Assembly: GCA_035275545.1 (NCBI GenBank)
Contig: DATEMP010000219.1
Span: forward strand, 1 to 8,235
Origin: WS-11 sp035275545
GTDB lineage: Bacteria; Eisenbacteria; RBG-16-71-46
Direction of reading: 5' to 3'
DNA: 8,235 bases
Shown: positions 1 to 6,606 of the stretch, piece by piece
Layout of the letters: each line of letters opens with the position of its first letter
How positions within the stretch are numbered: position 1 is the first letter of the stretch
Translations under genes and position numbers: made by a program
Notes under the pieces: generated by a model
What the model was told of the DNA's origin: nothing
Database searches by the model: none
Seen by the model: only the letters and a program-made list of their open reading frames with translations

Positions 1-210
1 GGGCAGCAGGCGCGCCGCCCACGCCACCCCGAGCACCGCGACCGCGATCGCGATCCCGCCCAGCGTCGGCACCGGCTGAGCGTGGATGCGGCGCGGCCCG
101 GGATGGTCGAGTGCCCCGGCGCGACGGCCGAGGCGGATCACCAGCGGCGTGAGCAGCAGCGTCACCGCCATGGACGCGAGCGCCAGCGACAGCGAGTAGG
201 GCACCCGCAT
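1..210 (-). CDS. MraY/WecA-type polyprenyl-phosphate sugar-1-phosphate transferase, N-terminal part (runs off left edge)
   Basis: Only the first 70 residues are present. After a short start, residues 7-25 form a hydrophobic membrane helix. They are followed by GALDHPGPRRIHAQPVPTLG at 32-51 and GGIAIAV at 51-57, the opening signature of the glycosyltransferase 4 (MraY/WecA/WbpL) family: the D-x-P...R-x-x-H...P-x-P-x-x-G-G pattern. Known members are multi-pass inner-membrane enzymes that move a sugar-1-phosphate from a UDP-sugar onto undecaprenyl phosphate, the first step of O-antigen, enterobacterial common antigen or exopolysaccharide assembly. The catalytic Asp-rich loops lie outside the window, so WecA-like cannot be separated from MraY-like by active site. 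The R-x-x-H-x-x-P form favours WecA. The ATG at 210 is preceded by a G run at 219-215 that may act as a weak ribosome site. The gene begins 22 bases after the glycosyltransferase stop, as the last visible gene of the operon. Confidence 0.85.
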   Translation of the reverse strand, partial: MRVPYSLSLALASMAVTLLLTPLVIRLGRRAGALDHPGPRRIHAQPVPTLGGIAIAVAVLGVAWAARLLP

Positions 211-232
211 CAGGCCCCCGCGCGGCGCGCGC

Positions 233-1090
233 TCAGCGCGGCCTCAGGGCGTTGGTGGCGAGCATGAGGCCGGCGCGCAGGCGGATGAGCGTGTCGGCGA
301 CCAACGTCATGACCGGATTGGTCGGATGGTACTTGTGGAAGTAGTGGATCATGCCGCGGTGGCGCTCGACGATCACCTTGGGGTGGACCTTCTTCCGGCT
401 GGCGCCGATGTCGTGGTAGACCAGCGCTTCGGGCACGTAGGTGACCGCCCAGCCGCCCAGCTTCATCCGCCGGCACCAGTCCACGTCCTCGTTGAACATG
501 AAGTAGGTGCCGTCCATCGGCCCCACCTGGTCGATCGCGGTACGCCGCACCATCAGGCACGCGCCCGAGAGCCAGTCCACTTCGCGCACCGAGGCGTGGT
601 CCCAGTCGGTCATGAGGTAGCGGCGGGTGTGCGGATTGTTCGGGAACAGCCGGCTCAGGAGCGAGTAGCGGTTGAACAGGAACGTCATGTGATCGGGGAA
701 GCCGCGTGCCGAGTACTGGAGCTGACCGTCGCGGCCCACCATGCGCGGCCCGACCACGCCGGTGCGCGGGTGGCTGCGCAGGTAGCCCAGGAGCGCCGAC
801 ACGGTGCCCTTCTCGATGAAGGTGTCGGGGTTCATGACCATCACGAACTCCCCGGTGGTGGCGGCGATCCCCTGGTTGACCGCCCGCGCGTAGCCCACGT
901 TCTCCGCGTTGGGAATGCCGCGCACGTGGGGGAAGTCGCGGGCGATCGCCTCCAGCGTCCCCGCGCTCGGGTCGTTGTCCACCACCACCACCTCGTGCGC
1001 GAGGTTCATGGTGTCCGCCTGGAGCGCGCCCAGGCAGCCCAGCAGCGGGCGTACCGACCGGTAAGCGATGATAATTGTCGAAAGTTCCAT
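233..1090 (-). CDS. Family 2 glycosyltransferase (rhamnosyltransferase WbbL/RfbF type)
   Basis: The 285-residue product is a cytoplasmic GT-A fold glycosyltransferase that would transfer a nucleotide-activated sugar, often dTDP-rhamnose in this subgroup, onto a lipid-linked glycan. Visible family motifs are the opening strand MELSTIIIAY; VVVVDND at 34-40, which binds the nucleotide; NAENVGYARAVNQG at 61-74; the metal-binding MNPD at 86-89 in place of DxD; WLSGACLMVRR at 173-183; and FNEDVDWCRR at 199-208 with the likely catalytic base pair ED (201-202). The length is normal for the subgroup and there is no membrane segment. I chose the ATG at 1090 because the conserved first strand starts there. 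A GTG at 1156 is in frame and overlaps the upstream stop as GTGA, but it would add a 22-residue Ser/Thr/Ala-rich tail unlike family members. Neither start has a clear Shine-Dalgarno site. Donor and acceptor cannot be read from sequence. Confidence 0.9.
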   Translation of the reverse strand: MELSTIIIAYRSVRPLLGCLGALQADTMNLAHEVVVVDNDPSAGTLEAIARDFPHVRGIPNAENVGYARAVNQGIAATTGEFVMVMNPDTFIEKGTVSALLGYLRSHPRTGVVGPRMVGRDGQLQYSARGFPDHMTFLFNRYSLLSRLFPNNPHTRRYLMTDWDHASVREVDWLSGACLMVRRTAIDQVGPMDGTYFMFNEDVDWCRRMKLGGWAVTYVPEALVYHDIGASRKKVHPKVIVERHRGMIHYFHKYHPTNPVMTLVADTLIRLRAGLMLATNALRPR

Positions 1091-1152
1091 CGAGGCGGCG
1101 CGGGACTCCGACTCCGTGGCCTGTGCGGGAGGGGTGGTGCGTGAAGAGCTTA

Positions 1153-3579
1153 TCACCGCCGGGGTGCCGCGGCGATGATCGCCGCCGCCGGCACCAGCGC
1201 CAGATAGCAGATCGCGCCCGCGATCAGGGTCACGCCGATGCCGAACGCAATGCTCAGCACGATCGCCAGCACCGACCCGAGCACGCCCGCCGCCCCGTTG
1301 ATGCCCCAGAACCACACGGTGGGACGCGGATCGCTCGCGGTCGCGAGCCGCATCCCGGTCGGGAAGCCGAACCCCATGAGCAGCCCCGCGGGGGCGACGA
1401 TCGCCAGGCTCACCGCGGCGCGCATCGCGATCTCCGCCGACTGGAACGGCGCGAGCGCTCCGGGCAGCCACCACGGAAGGCCGCCGACGTAGAGCGCCAC
1501 CGCGACCGCCCACAGCGCGAGCCGGGCGCGCCCCTCGAGACGCAGCCGGTCGGAGAGCCCGCTGCCGATCCCGGCGCTCAGGATCAGGCCGAACAGCACC
1601 ACCGAGAGCGAGTAGACCGGGTGCCCGAGGAACAGGCTCAGGCGCTGGAGCAGTCCCATCTCGACCAGCATGAACCCCAGGCCGAGCAGAGCGAAGTAGA
1701 GCGTGCCACCGGTCACCAGTGCCCGGCCCGCCTCGCGGATCGCGCCCCGGAGCGGCAGCACGATGGTCGTCACCACCAGTACCAGCGAGACCAGCAGGAT
1801 CACGGTGAGGGTGAGGGTCGCCATGAGATTGCCGCGCACCACGCCCTGGCGGCCCAGGTACTGGAGCGCCAGGTGCGGGCGGCCGAGCGGCAGCAGGTTG
1901 AAAAAGAACGGCCGGTCGTCGGTGGGGGGCGAGAGATCGAGCACCGGCTCGGCGGTGAGACGGTCGAGCGCCGCGCGGTCGTGGGCGGCGACGATCTCGG
2001 CCAGCACCGGCGACGCCGGCGTCGCGTCGGGGCTCACCAGCACCTGGTACTCGAACACGCCGCAGAAGCGCCGGAGCGTGGCAACGTCGGCGGGGCTCAA
2101 CGGCGATCGCGAGAGGATCAGGGTCGCGACCGGCCCGGCGGCGGCCACGAACAGGTGCGATCGCGGGTCGGGGACGCCGGTCTCGAACAGCGTGGCGACC
2201 GCGAGGCTCAGCAGGCGCCCGGTCTCGTCCACGTCGCCCGGCTGGTACCAGCGGCTCACCGAGAACAGCCCGCGCTCGTGGAGCCGGGAGACGAACGCGC
2301 GCCACCCGGCGACCGTGTAGAGCCCGTTCTCGGTGAGCGTGAACGCCCCGGCCCCGGTGGCCGCCCAGGTGTCGGCCATGCTCATCTGCACCACGTCGAA
2401 GGTCTCGCGGGTGCGCGCGAACCAGCTGCGCGCCTCGTCGTTGACGATCCGCACCCCCGGCAGCCGCGCGATCCCCGCGAAGTCCGAGAGCATGCCGGGA
2501 TCGCGCAGGAGGCGGACGAAGATCGGGTTGAGCTCGATGCCGGTCACGTCGCGGGAGCCGAACGTCCAGGCGGAGAGCAGGTCGCGTCCGCCGCCCACGC
2601 CGATCACCGCGGTGCGCGAGCCGGCGCTCAGCGCGTAGACCAGGTTGGTGACGTCGTAGGAGAGGAAGCGCACCGTCTCGGGGTCGCCGTTGTAGCGGAA
2701 CATCGTCGTGCCCGCGTCCCCGTCGATGTTGAGCCACACCTGTGGCACCGCGAGCCGCGGCAGCGTCGGCGAGGGGCCCCAGAGCCGGGGCTCGACCACC
2801 AACGGGCGCATGGCGATCACGCGCGAGAACGAGTTCCACTTCTCGAAGATCACCTCACCGCTGCGCCGCTCGACCGACTCCTTGACCATGACCGGCTGGA
2901 GGCCGTGGCGGGTGAGCCCGTTGGCGACGCCGAGCACGAGCAGGACGATCGCGATCACCCCGGGGCGCCGGAGCACGCCCCACACGCGCGCGTCCGCGGG
3001 CGCGGCGCCGATCCCCGAGCCCGCGAACAGCGCCGATGCACCCGCCGCCGTGGCGCCGATCAGCAGGATCGCCGAGGGGGCGTCCGTCCACTGGAGCACG
3101 CCCAGCACGCCGAGACAGCCCAAGGCGGCACCCGCGAGATCGACCGCGTAGACCCGGCCGGTCGGGAACGGGCTCTTGGTGAGCGCCAGGCTCACCGCCG
3201 CGCCGCTCCAGAAGAACGGCAGGGCGATCGCCAGCGCCAGCTCGGCGAGCACCACCGCGAGCGTTGCCGAGGCGACGATGCCGGGGGCCAGGGTGAGCTG
3301 GAGCGCCAGCGACCCGGCGGTCGAGAGCGCGAACGCCGCGGAGAGCCAGGCCAGGTCGTGGGAGAGGGTCTCCCGCGTGTGGCGCGCGCGGTTCAGGTAC
3401 GCCCACACCGCGCCCCCCGTCATGCCGAACATCGAGGCGCTGATGACGAAGAACGCGAGGTGGTACCACATCATGACCGAGAGCAGCCGGGTCTCGACCA
3501 GCTCGAGCATGAGCGTGGCGAGCGTCAGCACGAACAGCCCGGCATAGAAGCGCCCGGGGCGCGCGGGGGTGCCGGCCAT
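1153..3579 (-). CDS. Large membrane protein with a central spermidine-synthase-like domain (fused transporter/SpeE family)
   Basis: The 808-residue protein has three parts. Residues 11-222 form about six or seven hydrophobic helices, including LELVETRLLSVMMWYHLAFF at 25-44. Residues 223-580 are a soluble domain. Residues 586-803 are a second bundle of about seven helices, with FMLVEMGLLQRLSLFLGHPV at 636-655. The soluble domain follows the spermidine synthase order: VWLNIDGDAGT (281-291) for the usual LxLDGxxQ strand, VIGVGGGRDLL (325-335) as the SAM-type glycine loop, GIELNP (347-352) as the acidic ribose-binding strand, and FDVVQMSMADTW (394-405) where polyamine synthases carry the catalytic DxxD. 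Here the first Asp is Ser400 and only Asp403 remains, and the HExxxH-like region reads FLSYDVTNLVYAL. A DDRPFFFNLL motif (554-563) closes the domain. Function is unknown; polyamine synthesis is doubtful. The ATG at 3579 lies 8 bases after the permease stop. No strong ribosome site is seen, so coupling to the upstream gene is likely. Confidence 0.85.
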   Translation of the reverse strand: MAGTPARPGRFYAGLFVLTLATLMLELVETRLLSVMMWYHLAFFVISASMFGMTGGAVWAYLNRARHTRETLSHDLAWLSAAFALSTAGSLALQLTLAPGIVASATLAVVLAELALAIALPFFWSGAAVSLALTKSPFPTGRVYAVDLAGAALGCLGVLGVLQWTDAPSAILLIGATAAGASALFAGSGIGAAPADARVWGVLRRPGVIAIVLLVLGVANGLTRHGLQPVMVKESVERRSGEVIFEKWNSFSRVIAMRPLVVEPRLWGPSPTLPRLAVPQVWLNIDGDAGTTMFRYNGDPETVRFLSYDVTNLVYALSAGSRTAVIGVGGGRDLLSAWTFGSRDVTGIELNPIFVRLLRDPGMLSDFAGIARLPGVRIVNDEARSWFARTRETFDVVQMSMADTWAATGAGAFTLTENGLYTVAGWRAFVSRLHERGLFSVSRWYQPGDVDETGRLLSLAVATLFETGVPDPRSHLFVAAAGPVATLILSRSPLSPADVATLRRFCGVFEYQVLVSPDATPASPVLAEIVAAHDRAALDRLTAEPVLDLSPPTDDRPFFFNLLPLGRPHLALQYLGRQGVVRGNLMATLTLTVILLVSLVLVVTTIVLPLRGAIREAGRALVTGGTLYFALLGLGFMLVEMGLLQRLSLFLGHPVYSLSVVLFGLILSAGIGSGLSDRLRLEGRARLALWAVAVALYVGGLPWWLPGALAPFQSAEIAMRAAVSLAIVAPAGLLMGFGFPTGMRLATASDPRPTVWFWGINGAAGVLGSVLAIVLSIAFGIGVTLIAGAICYLALVPAAAIIAAAPRR

Positions 3580-3587
3580 CCCGACCG

Positions 3588-4889
3588 CTACACGGTCTCC
3601 CAGCGCCGGGCGAGCAGCCGCGCGATGGTCAGGAACACGATGGTGAGGATCGCGAGCACCAGCACCTGGGGCCAGAGCTGGATGAGCGGCGCCTCGCGCC
3701 AGAACACCTTCTCGTAGCCGTCGAGCGCGTTGGCGTTGAAGGTGGTGTACCGCCCGATCGCGCGGAGCTGCTCGCTCATCGCGAAGCGCGGGAACATGCT
3801 CCCGCCCACCGCCGACTGGGTGAGGATCAGGATGGTCGAGATGCCGCCCAGCTGCTGGCGGGTCTTGCACAGCGTCGCGAGCACCAGCCCGAAACCCGCG
3901 GCGGCCGCGGCGGTGAAGAAGGTGATGATGAAGAAGCCCGGCAGGTGGTTCAGGAGGTCGAGCTTGAAGACCAGCATCCCCCACACGAACATCACCGTGA
4001 TCTGGAACACCCCCATGAGCACGATGAACAGCCACTTGCCCATGAGGATGGTGCCCATCCCGGCGTGCGAGGTGAGCAGGCGCTCGAGTGTCCCGGTCTC
4101 GACCTCGTCGAGCAGGGTGCCGCCCGCGCCCGAGGCGCTGAACAGCAGGAACATGACCGCGATCCCGGCGGCGGTGAGCGCGATCAGCCAGCTCGATTTC
4201 TGCTCGCCCAGCACGTCGACGATCCGGGTCGGCACCATGCCCTGCGACATTCCGCCGCCGCCGCCCGCATCGCCGCCGGCGCCGCTCGAAGTGCCCGCGC
4301 TGTCCCTCAGGTAGGTGTCCCAGGAGTCCATCGCCCGCCGCTGCTCGGGGGTCAGCGGGCCGCCGTACTTCTCGAACAGGCCGATGCCCTGCTTCGCCAT
4401 GAGATCCGGGGCGCCCGCCATCGCCGTCTTCTGCAGCAGCCCGCTCACCACGTGGGGAGCGACCGGGTCGGCGCGGTCGGAGAGCAGCTCGACCTTCGGG
4501 ACCGAGTCGCTGAAGCTGCCGAAACCGGCGCCGAAACCCTGCGGGATCACGATCGCCACCGGCACCACCCCGCCCTTCACCAGCTCGAGCGCGTGCATGC
4601 GCGAGACCAGGGCACGGGCGGTATCGGGCGGCTCGCCCGGGCGGCGGGTGCGGGTCCGGATGCGCAGCCCCGGCTCCTTCTTGAGCGCCCCAATCAGCCG
4701 CTCGCTGCCCTGCGAGTGGTCCTCGTCGACCACCGCGATGTTGACCCGCGAGGTGACGTCGCCGCCCTGGCTGCCGAAGATCATCGCGAAGATCGAGAAG
4801 AAGATCACCGGCAGCAGGAAGGTCATCGCCTGGACGACACGATCCCGTCGCAGCGAAGTGATCGCTATGCGCAGCAGGGTGCGGATCAT
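3588..4889 (-). CDS. ABC-2 type exporter permease with large extracytoplasmic domain
   Basis: The 433-residue protein has the layout of ABC-2 exporter permeases of the YhhJ/DrrB-like group. There is one membrane helix near the N-terminus (about 20-39), then an outside domain of roughly 190 residues (42-232), then a C-terminal bundle of about five helices (235-255, 283-306, 317-340, 350-366, 404-425). Between the second and third helices is GTLLDEVETGTLERLLTSHA at 257-276, the family's characteristic E-x-G-T-x-x-x-L-L-x-S coupling segment. The outside domain holds VNIAVVDEDHSQGS at 49-62, typical of this group, and ends in a Gly/Ser-rich stretch at 199-213 that looks like a flexible linker. 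The start ATG shares four bases with the ATPase stop (ATGA), so the two are translated together and presumably form the exporter. The substrate is not identifiable; drugs, lipids and glycans are all known for the family. The stop is 8 bases before the SpeE-like gene. Confidence 0.92.
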   Translation of the reverse strand: MIRTLLRIAITSLRRDRVVQAMTFLLPVIFFSIFAMIFGSQGGDVTSRVNIAVVDEDHSQGSERLIGALKKEPGLRIRTRTRRPGEPPDTARALVSRMHALELVKGGVVPVAIVIPQGFGAGFGSFSDSVPKVELLSDRADPVAPHVVSGLLQKTAMAGAPDLMAKQGIGLFEKYGGPLTPEQRRAMDSWDTYLRDSAGTSSGAGGDAGGGGGMSQGMVPTRIVDVLGEQKSSWLIALTAAGIAVMFLLFSASGAGGTLLDEVETGTLERLLTSHAGMGTILMGKWLFIVLMGVFQITVMFVWGMLVFKLDLLNHLPGFFIITFFTAAAAAGFGLVLATLCKTRQQLGGISTILILTQSAVGGSMFPRFAMSEQLRAIGRYTTFNANALDGYEKVFWREAPLIQLWPQVLVLAILTIVFLTIARLLARRWETV

Positions 4890-5809
4890 TCGCGCAGGTC
4901 CCGTCCGGTCAAGTGGATGAACACTGCATGGAGGCTGGGCGAGCGCACCTCGACGTCCAGCACCTTGCAGCCCGCCCCGCGCACCGTCGCGAGCAGGGGC
5001 GGCAACTCGGTGGCCACGTCGCGCACCTGGGTGACGAGCGTGGTGCCTTCGGCCGCGGCCTCGAAGCCGGGCAGCGGGCTCGCGGGCACCCGGTCGAGCA
5101 CCAGCGTCACGCGGCGGCTCGCTCCGACCGTCTGCTCGACCAGCTCGTTGAGCGTGCCGCCGGCGATCACCCGGCCGTGGTCGATCACCACGATCCGCTG
5201 GCAGCGCGCCTCGGCCTCCTCGAGCTGATGGGTGGTGAGGAGCAGCGAGACACCGCGGTCCCGCAGCCCGGCGAGCATGTCGTAGATGCGCTCGCGACTC
5301 TGGGGATCGACGCCCACCGTGGGCTCGTCGAGCAGCACCACCTTGGGCTCGTGGAGGATCCCGCAGGCGATGTTGAGCCGGCGCTTCATGCCGCCCGAGA
5401 AGCGCTTGACCGGCTCCTTCGCCCGGTCGGCGAGCGCGGTCCACTCGAGCGCCCGGTCGACGCGCGGGGCCAGCTCGCGGGGCCCGACGCCGTGGAGGCG
5501 GCCCCAGACCTCGAGGTTCTCGCGCGCGGTGAGCAGCGGGTAGAGCGCGATGTCCTGCGGGACCACGCCCAGCTCGGCGCGACCGTTGGCGGCGCCGCCC
5601 GAGACGTCGAGCGCCTTGCCGAACAGCTCGATGGTGCCGCCGTCCAGCCGCGCCCGGCCGGCGATCGCGCGGACCAGCGTGGTCTTGCCGGCGCCGTTGG
5701 GCCCGAGCAGCGCGAGCATCTCGCCCTGGCGCAGCTCGAGCGAGGCGCCATCCAGGGCCTGGATCGAGCCGAACGACTTGCGGGCCTGCGCGACCTTGAG
5801 GACTTCCAC
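4886..5809 (-). CDS. ABC exporter ATPase subunit (CcmA/DrrA type)
   Basis: The 307-residue nucleotide-binding subunit powers the permease encoded directly after it. All ABC motifs are intact: Walker A GPNGAGKTT at 36-44, Q-loop Gln85 in VVPQDIALY, signature FSGGMKRR at 137-144 (Met in place of the usual Gln), Walker B VVLLDEP at 157-163, and the switch His194 in LLLTTHQLEEAE. Residues past about 225 form the C-terminal extension common in DrrA-like exporter ATPases. The start is a GTG at 5809: the frame closes at a stop at 5843-5845, and no ATG lies between that stop and the conserved MEVLKV opening. No Shine-Dalgarno sequence is visible. The bases just before the start instead carry one copy of an 11-base direct repeat. 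This is the first gene of the leftward operon. The substrate is unknown. Confidence 0.95.
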   Translation of the reverse strand: MEVLKVAQARKSFGSIQALDGASLELRQGEMLALLGPNGAGKTTLVRAIAGRARLDGGTIELFGKALDVSGGAANGRAELGVVPQDIALYPLLTARENLEVWGRLHGVGPRELAPRVDRALEWTALADRAKEPVKRFSGGMKRRLNIACGILHEPKVVLLDEPTVGVDPQSRERIYDMLAGLRDRGVSLLLTTHQLEEAEARCQRIVVIDHGRVIAGGTLNELVEQTVGASRRVTLVLDRVPASPLPGFEAAAEGTTLVTQVRDVATELPPLLATVRGAGCKVLDVEVRSPSLHAVFIHLTGRDLRE

Positions 5810-5841
5810 GGGGCCGGACTCTAGCCGGGCGGGGCCGGACT
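5810..5841. repeat. Tandem 11-base direct repeat touching the ATPase start codon
   Basis: GGGGCCGGACT occurs at 5810-5820 and again at 5831-5841, exactly 21 bases apart (two helical turns). The 21-base units match at 16 positions by eye. On the coding (minus) strand the copy nearest the gene reads AGTCCGGCCCC and abuts the GTG start, filling the place where a ribosome site would be. A double operator is one reading. A chance GC-rich duplication is the other. Confidence 0.5.
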
Positions 5842-5882
5842 GTCATCCGGCGCGGGCAGCAGGGGGCGCGGCATGGACCGCA

Positions 5883-5913
5883 TACGGGCGGATCCGCCCT
5901 CGAGTTGCCCGTA
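5883..5913 (-). promoter_or_regulatory. Overlapping inverted repeats in the ABC operon leader (possible switch or operator)
   Basis: Positions 5886-5899 are a perfect 14-base palindrome, GGGCGGATCCGCCC. A second pair of arms, TACGGGC at 5883-5889 and GCCCGTA at 5907-5913, shares the bases 5886-5889 with it. In a leftward transcript the two hairpins could not form together. They lie about 75 bases before the exporter start codon. No T-run follows, so this is not an ordinary intrinsic terminator. The pairing is seen directly; a regulatory role is inferred. Confidence 0.35.
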
Positions 5914-5962
5914 AACGAAGCCGCCGAGCCGAACGAGCGTCCTGCTCATTCAGACCCGGCGG

Positions 5963-5991
5963 TTCGTAATCCTTGAGCGAGTCGATGTCTA
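5963..5991 (-). promoter_or_regulatory. Weak sigma-70-like promoter candidate for the ABC operon
   Basis: On the minus strand TAGACA (5991-5986) matches five of six bases of the -35 consensus. After a 17-base spacer comes TACGAA (5968-5963), which matches only three of six bases of the -10 consensus. Transcription would begin near 5955, giving a leader of about 145 bases that includes the inverted repeats. The match is weak and the assignment tentative. Confidence 0.2.
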
Positions 5992-6024
5992 CGTGGAGCC
6001 GCTCCCCACTTCTCTCCAGGCTCC

Positions 6025-6040
6025 GGTTCGACTTCGAACC
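6025..6040. repeat. 16-base palindrome, GGTTCGA-CT-TCGAACC
   Basis: Two perfect 7-base arms flank a 2-base centre, the shape of a homodimer DNA-binding site. It lies between the small membrane ORF and the ABC operon. A minus-strand TTGACG is found just upstream of it at 6073-6068. Half-sites reading GGTTCG also occur at 5961-5966 and 6607-6612 or immediately nearby. It resembles the T-arm of a tRNA, but no tRNA can be folded around it. An operator is the likeliest use; the protein that binds it is not known. Confidence 0.4.
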
Positions 6041-6160
6041 CGCTCAAGCTCCATGCACGACGAACGGCGTCAATACCCGTACGGCCGTCCGTTGGCCGTT
6101 CAATCCCTTTTCTGCAGGGGTGGGACTCCACCTCGTCCAGTGCCCCTGGTCGCGCGCGCT

Positions 6161-6388
6161 CTATCCTCGCCAGAGCATCACTGTCCAGCCGGTGACCACC
6201 AGCACGAGCAGTGCCATCGACACGCTCAGCGCGAGCGTCCAGAGACGCCGCCGCCTCAGGCGCCGTGCACGCGACGAGAGCGGCGCCGTTTTCAGCAACT
6301 CCGACAGCCGCGTCTGCGGCTGGTCATCTCGAATCTGTCTCACGAACAGCAGCGGTGCAGGTCGGCCGTGCAGGGGTGCGATGCTCAT
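6161..6388 (-). CDS. Small tail-anchored membrane protein, hypothetical
   Basis: The frame from ATG 6388 encodes 75 residues. Residues 1-39 are hydrophilic, 40-49 are strongly basic (RARRLRRRRL), and 50-72 form one hydrophobic helix (LWTLALSVSMALLVLVVTGW at 49-68) ending in MLWRG. By the positive-inside rule the N-terminus would be cytoplasmic with a C-terminal anchor. AGGGA lies about 11 bases before the ATG, a rather distant ribosome site. The frame continues upstream to another ATG at 6508, but residues added there look non-coding. Third positions use more A and T than the neighbouring genes, so it is either weakly selected, recently acquired or spurious. No family is recognised. It stands alone, 350 bases upstream of the ABC operon on the same strand. 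Confidence 0.45.
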   Translation of the reverse strand: MSIAPLHGRPAPLLFVRQIRDDQPQTRLSELLKTAPLSSRARRLRRRRLWTLALSVSMALLVLVVTGWTVMLWRG

Positions 6389-6583
6389 GGCGAGATGCGT
6401 CCCTGTCGCCCGACCTGACCGATGGCGCTCGCGTGCCGATCGCGCAAATGCGCGGGTGGAACGGAGTTCCGGTCCCGGAGTACATGAGAGGCCGTGCGTG
6501 CGGCACATCCCTGTCCGCTCCGGATCCCGCCATGGTCAGGAGTCGACTGACGGCGGTTCCTCATGATGTCGTGGTCTCCCCTT

Positions 6584-6606
6584 CCATTCGCCCCGGTCGG
6601 CGATGG
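6584..6606 (+). repeat. Bulged hairpin upstream of the response regulator
   Basis: CCAT (6584-6587) pairs with ATGG (6603-6606), and CGCC (6589-6592) pairs with GGCG (6599-6602). One T (6588) is bulged and the loop has six bases. There is no T-run after it on the plus strand. It could be part of a structured RNA or a chance fold in GC-rich DNA. Confidence 0.3.

Larger units (their letters stand above)
5810..6160. other. Intergenic leader of the ABC operon, no convincing gene
   Basis: This 351-base stretch separates the ATPase start from the 3' end of the small membrane ORF. Short open frames exist, for example a 61-codon minus frame at 6131-5946, but they show no recognisable domain or helix and I do not call them. 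The stretch does hold a tandem direct repeat beside the ATPase start, overlapping inverted repeats at 5883-5913, a promoter-like pair at 5963-5991, and a 16-base palindrome at 6025-6040. GGTGG-GACT-CCACC at 6119-6132 is a further small hairpin, with no following T-run on either strand, so I do not call it a terminator. The layout suits a long 5' leader for the leftward operon. Confidence 0.6.

Noticed and set aside
1091..1156. GTG at 1156 as glycosyltransferase start (GTGA overlap with the upstream stop)
   Set aside because: It would add 22 low-complexity residues before the canonical first strand. Kept only as an alternative because the overlap itself is a common coupling signal.
1091..2839. 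Upstream extension of the glycosyltransferase frame to 2839 (868 codons)
   Set aside because: The added part is out of frame with the well-supported SpeE-like gene and reads as Arg/Gly/Ala-rich shadow sequence. The enzyme's first strand starts at 1090.
1075..3717. An 880-codon open frame on the plus strand, opposite the SpeE-like and glycosyltransferase genes
   Set aside because: Its translation is an Arg/Gln/His/Glu/Gly-rich string with no domain, typical of the shadow frame opposite a high-GC gene. The minus-strand proteins have clear motifs in the same place.
4886..5846. Other frames across the ABC ATPase (for example the plus frame 4913-5824 and the minus frame 5751-5386)
   Set aside because: They overlap fully with a gene that has all ABC motifs intact, and they translate to low-complexity shadow sequence.
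6020..6045. tRNA, suggested by a T-arm-like GGTTCGACTTCGAACC
   Set aside because: The two-base centre cannot form a seven-base T-loop, and no acceptor, D or anticodon stems can be found around it.
5946..6131. A 61-codon minus-strand open frame in the ABC operon leader
   Set aside because: No membrane helix, motif or ribosome site, and its bias does not match the neighbouring genes. It also crosses the operator-like palindrome.
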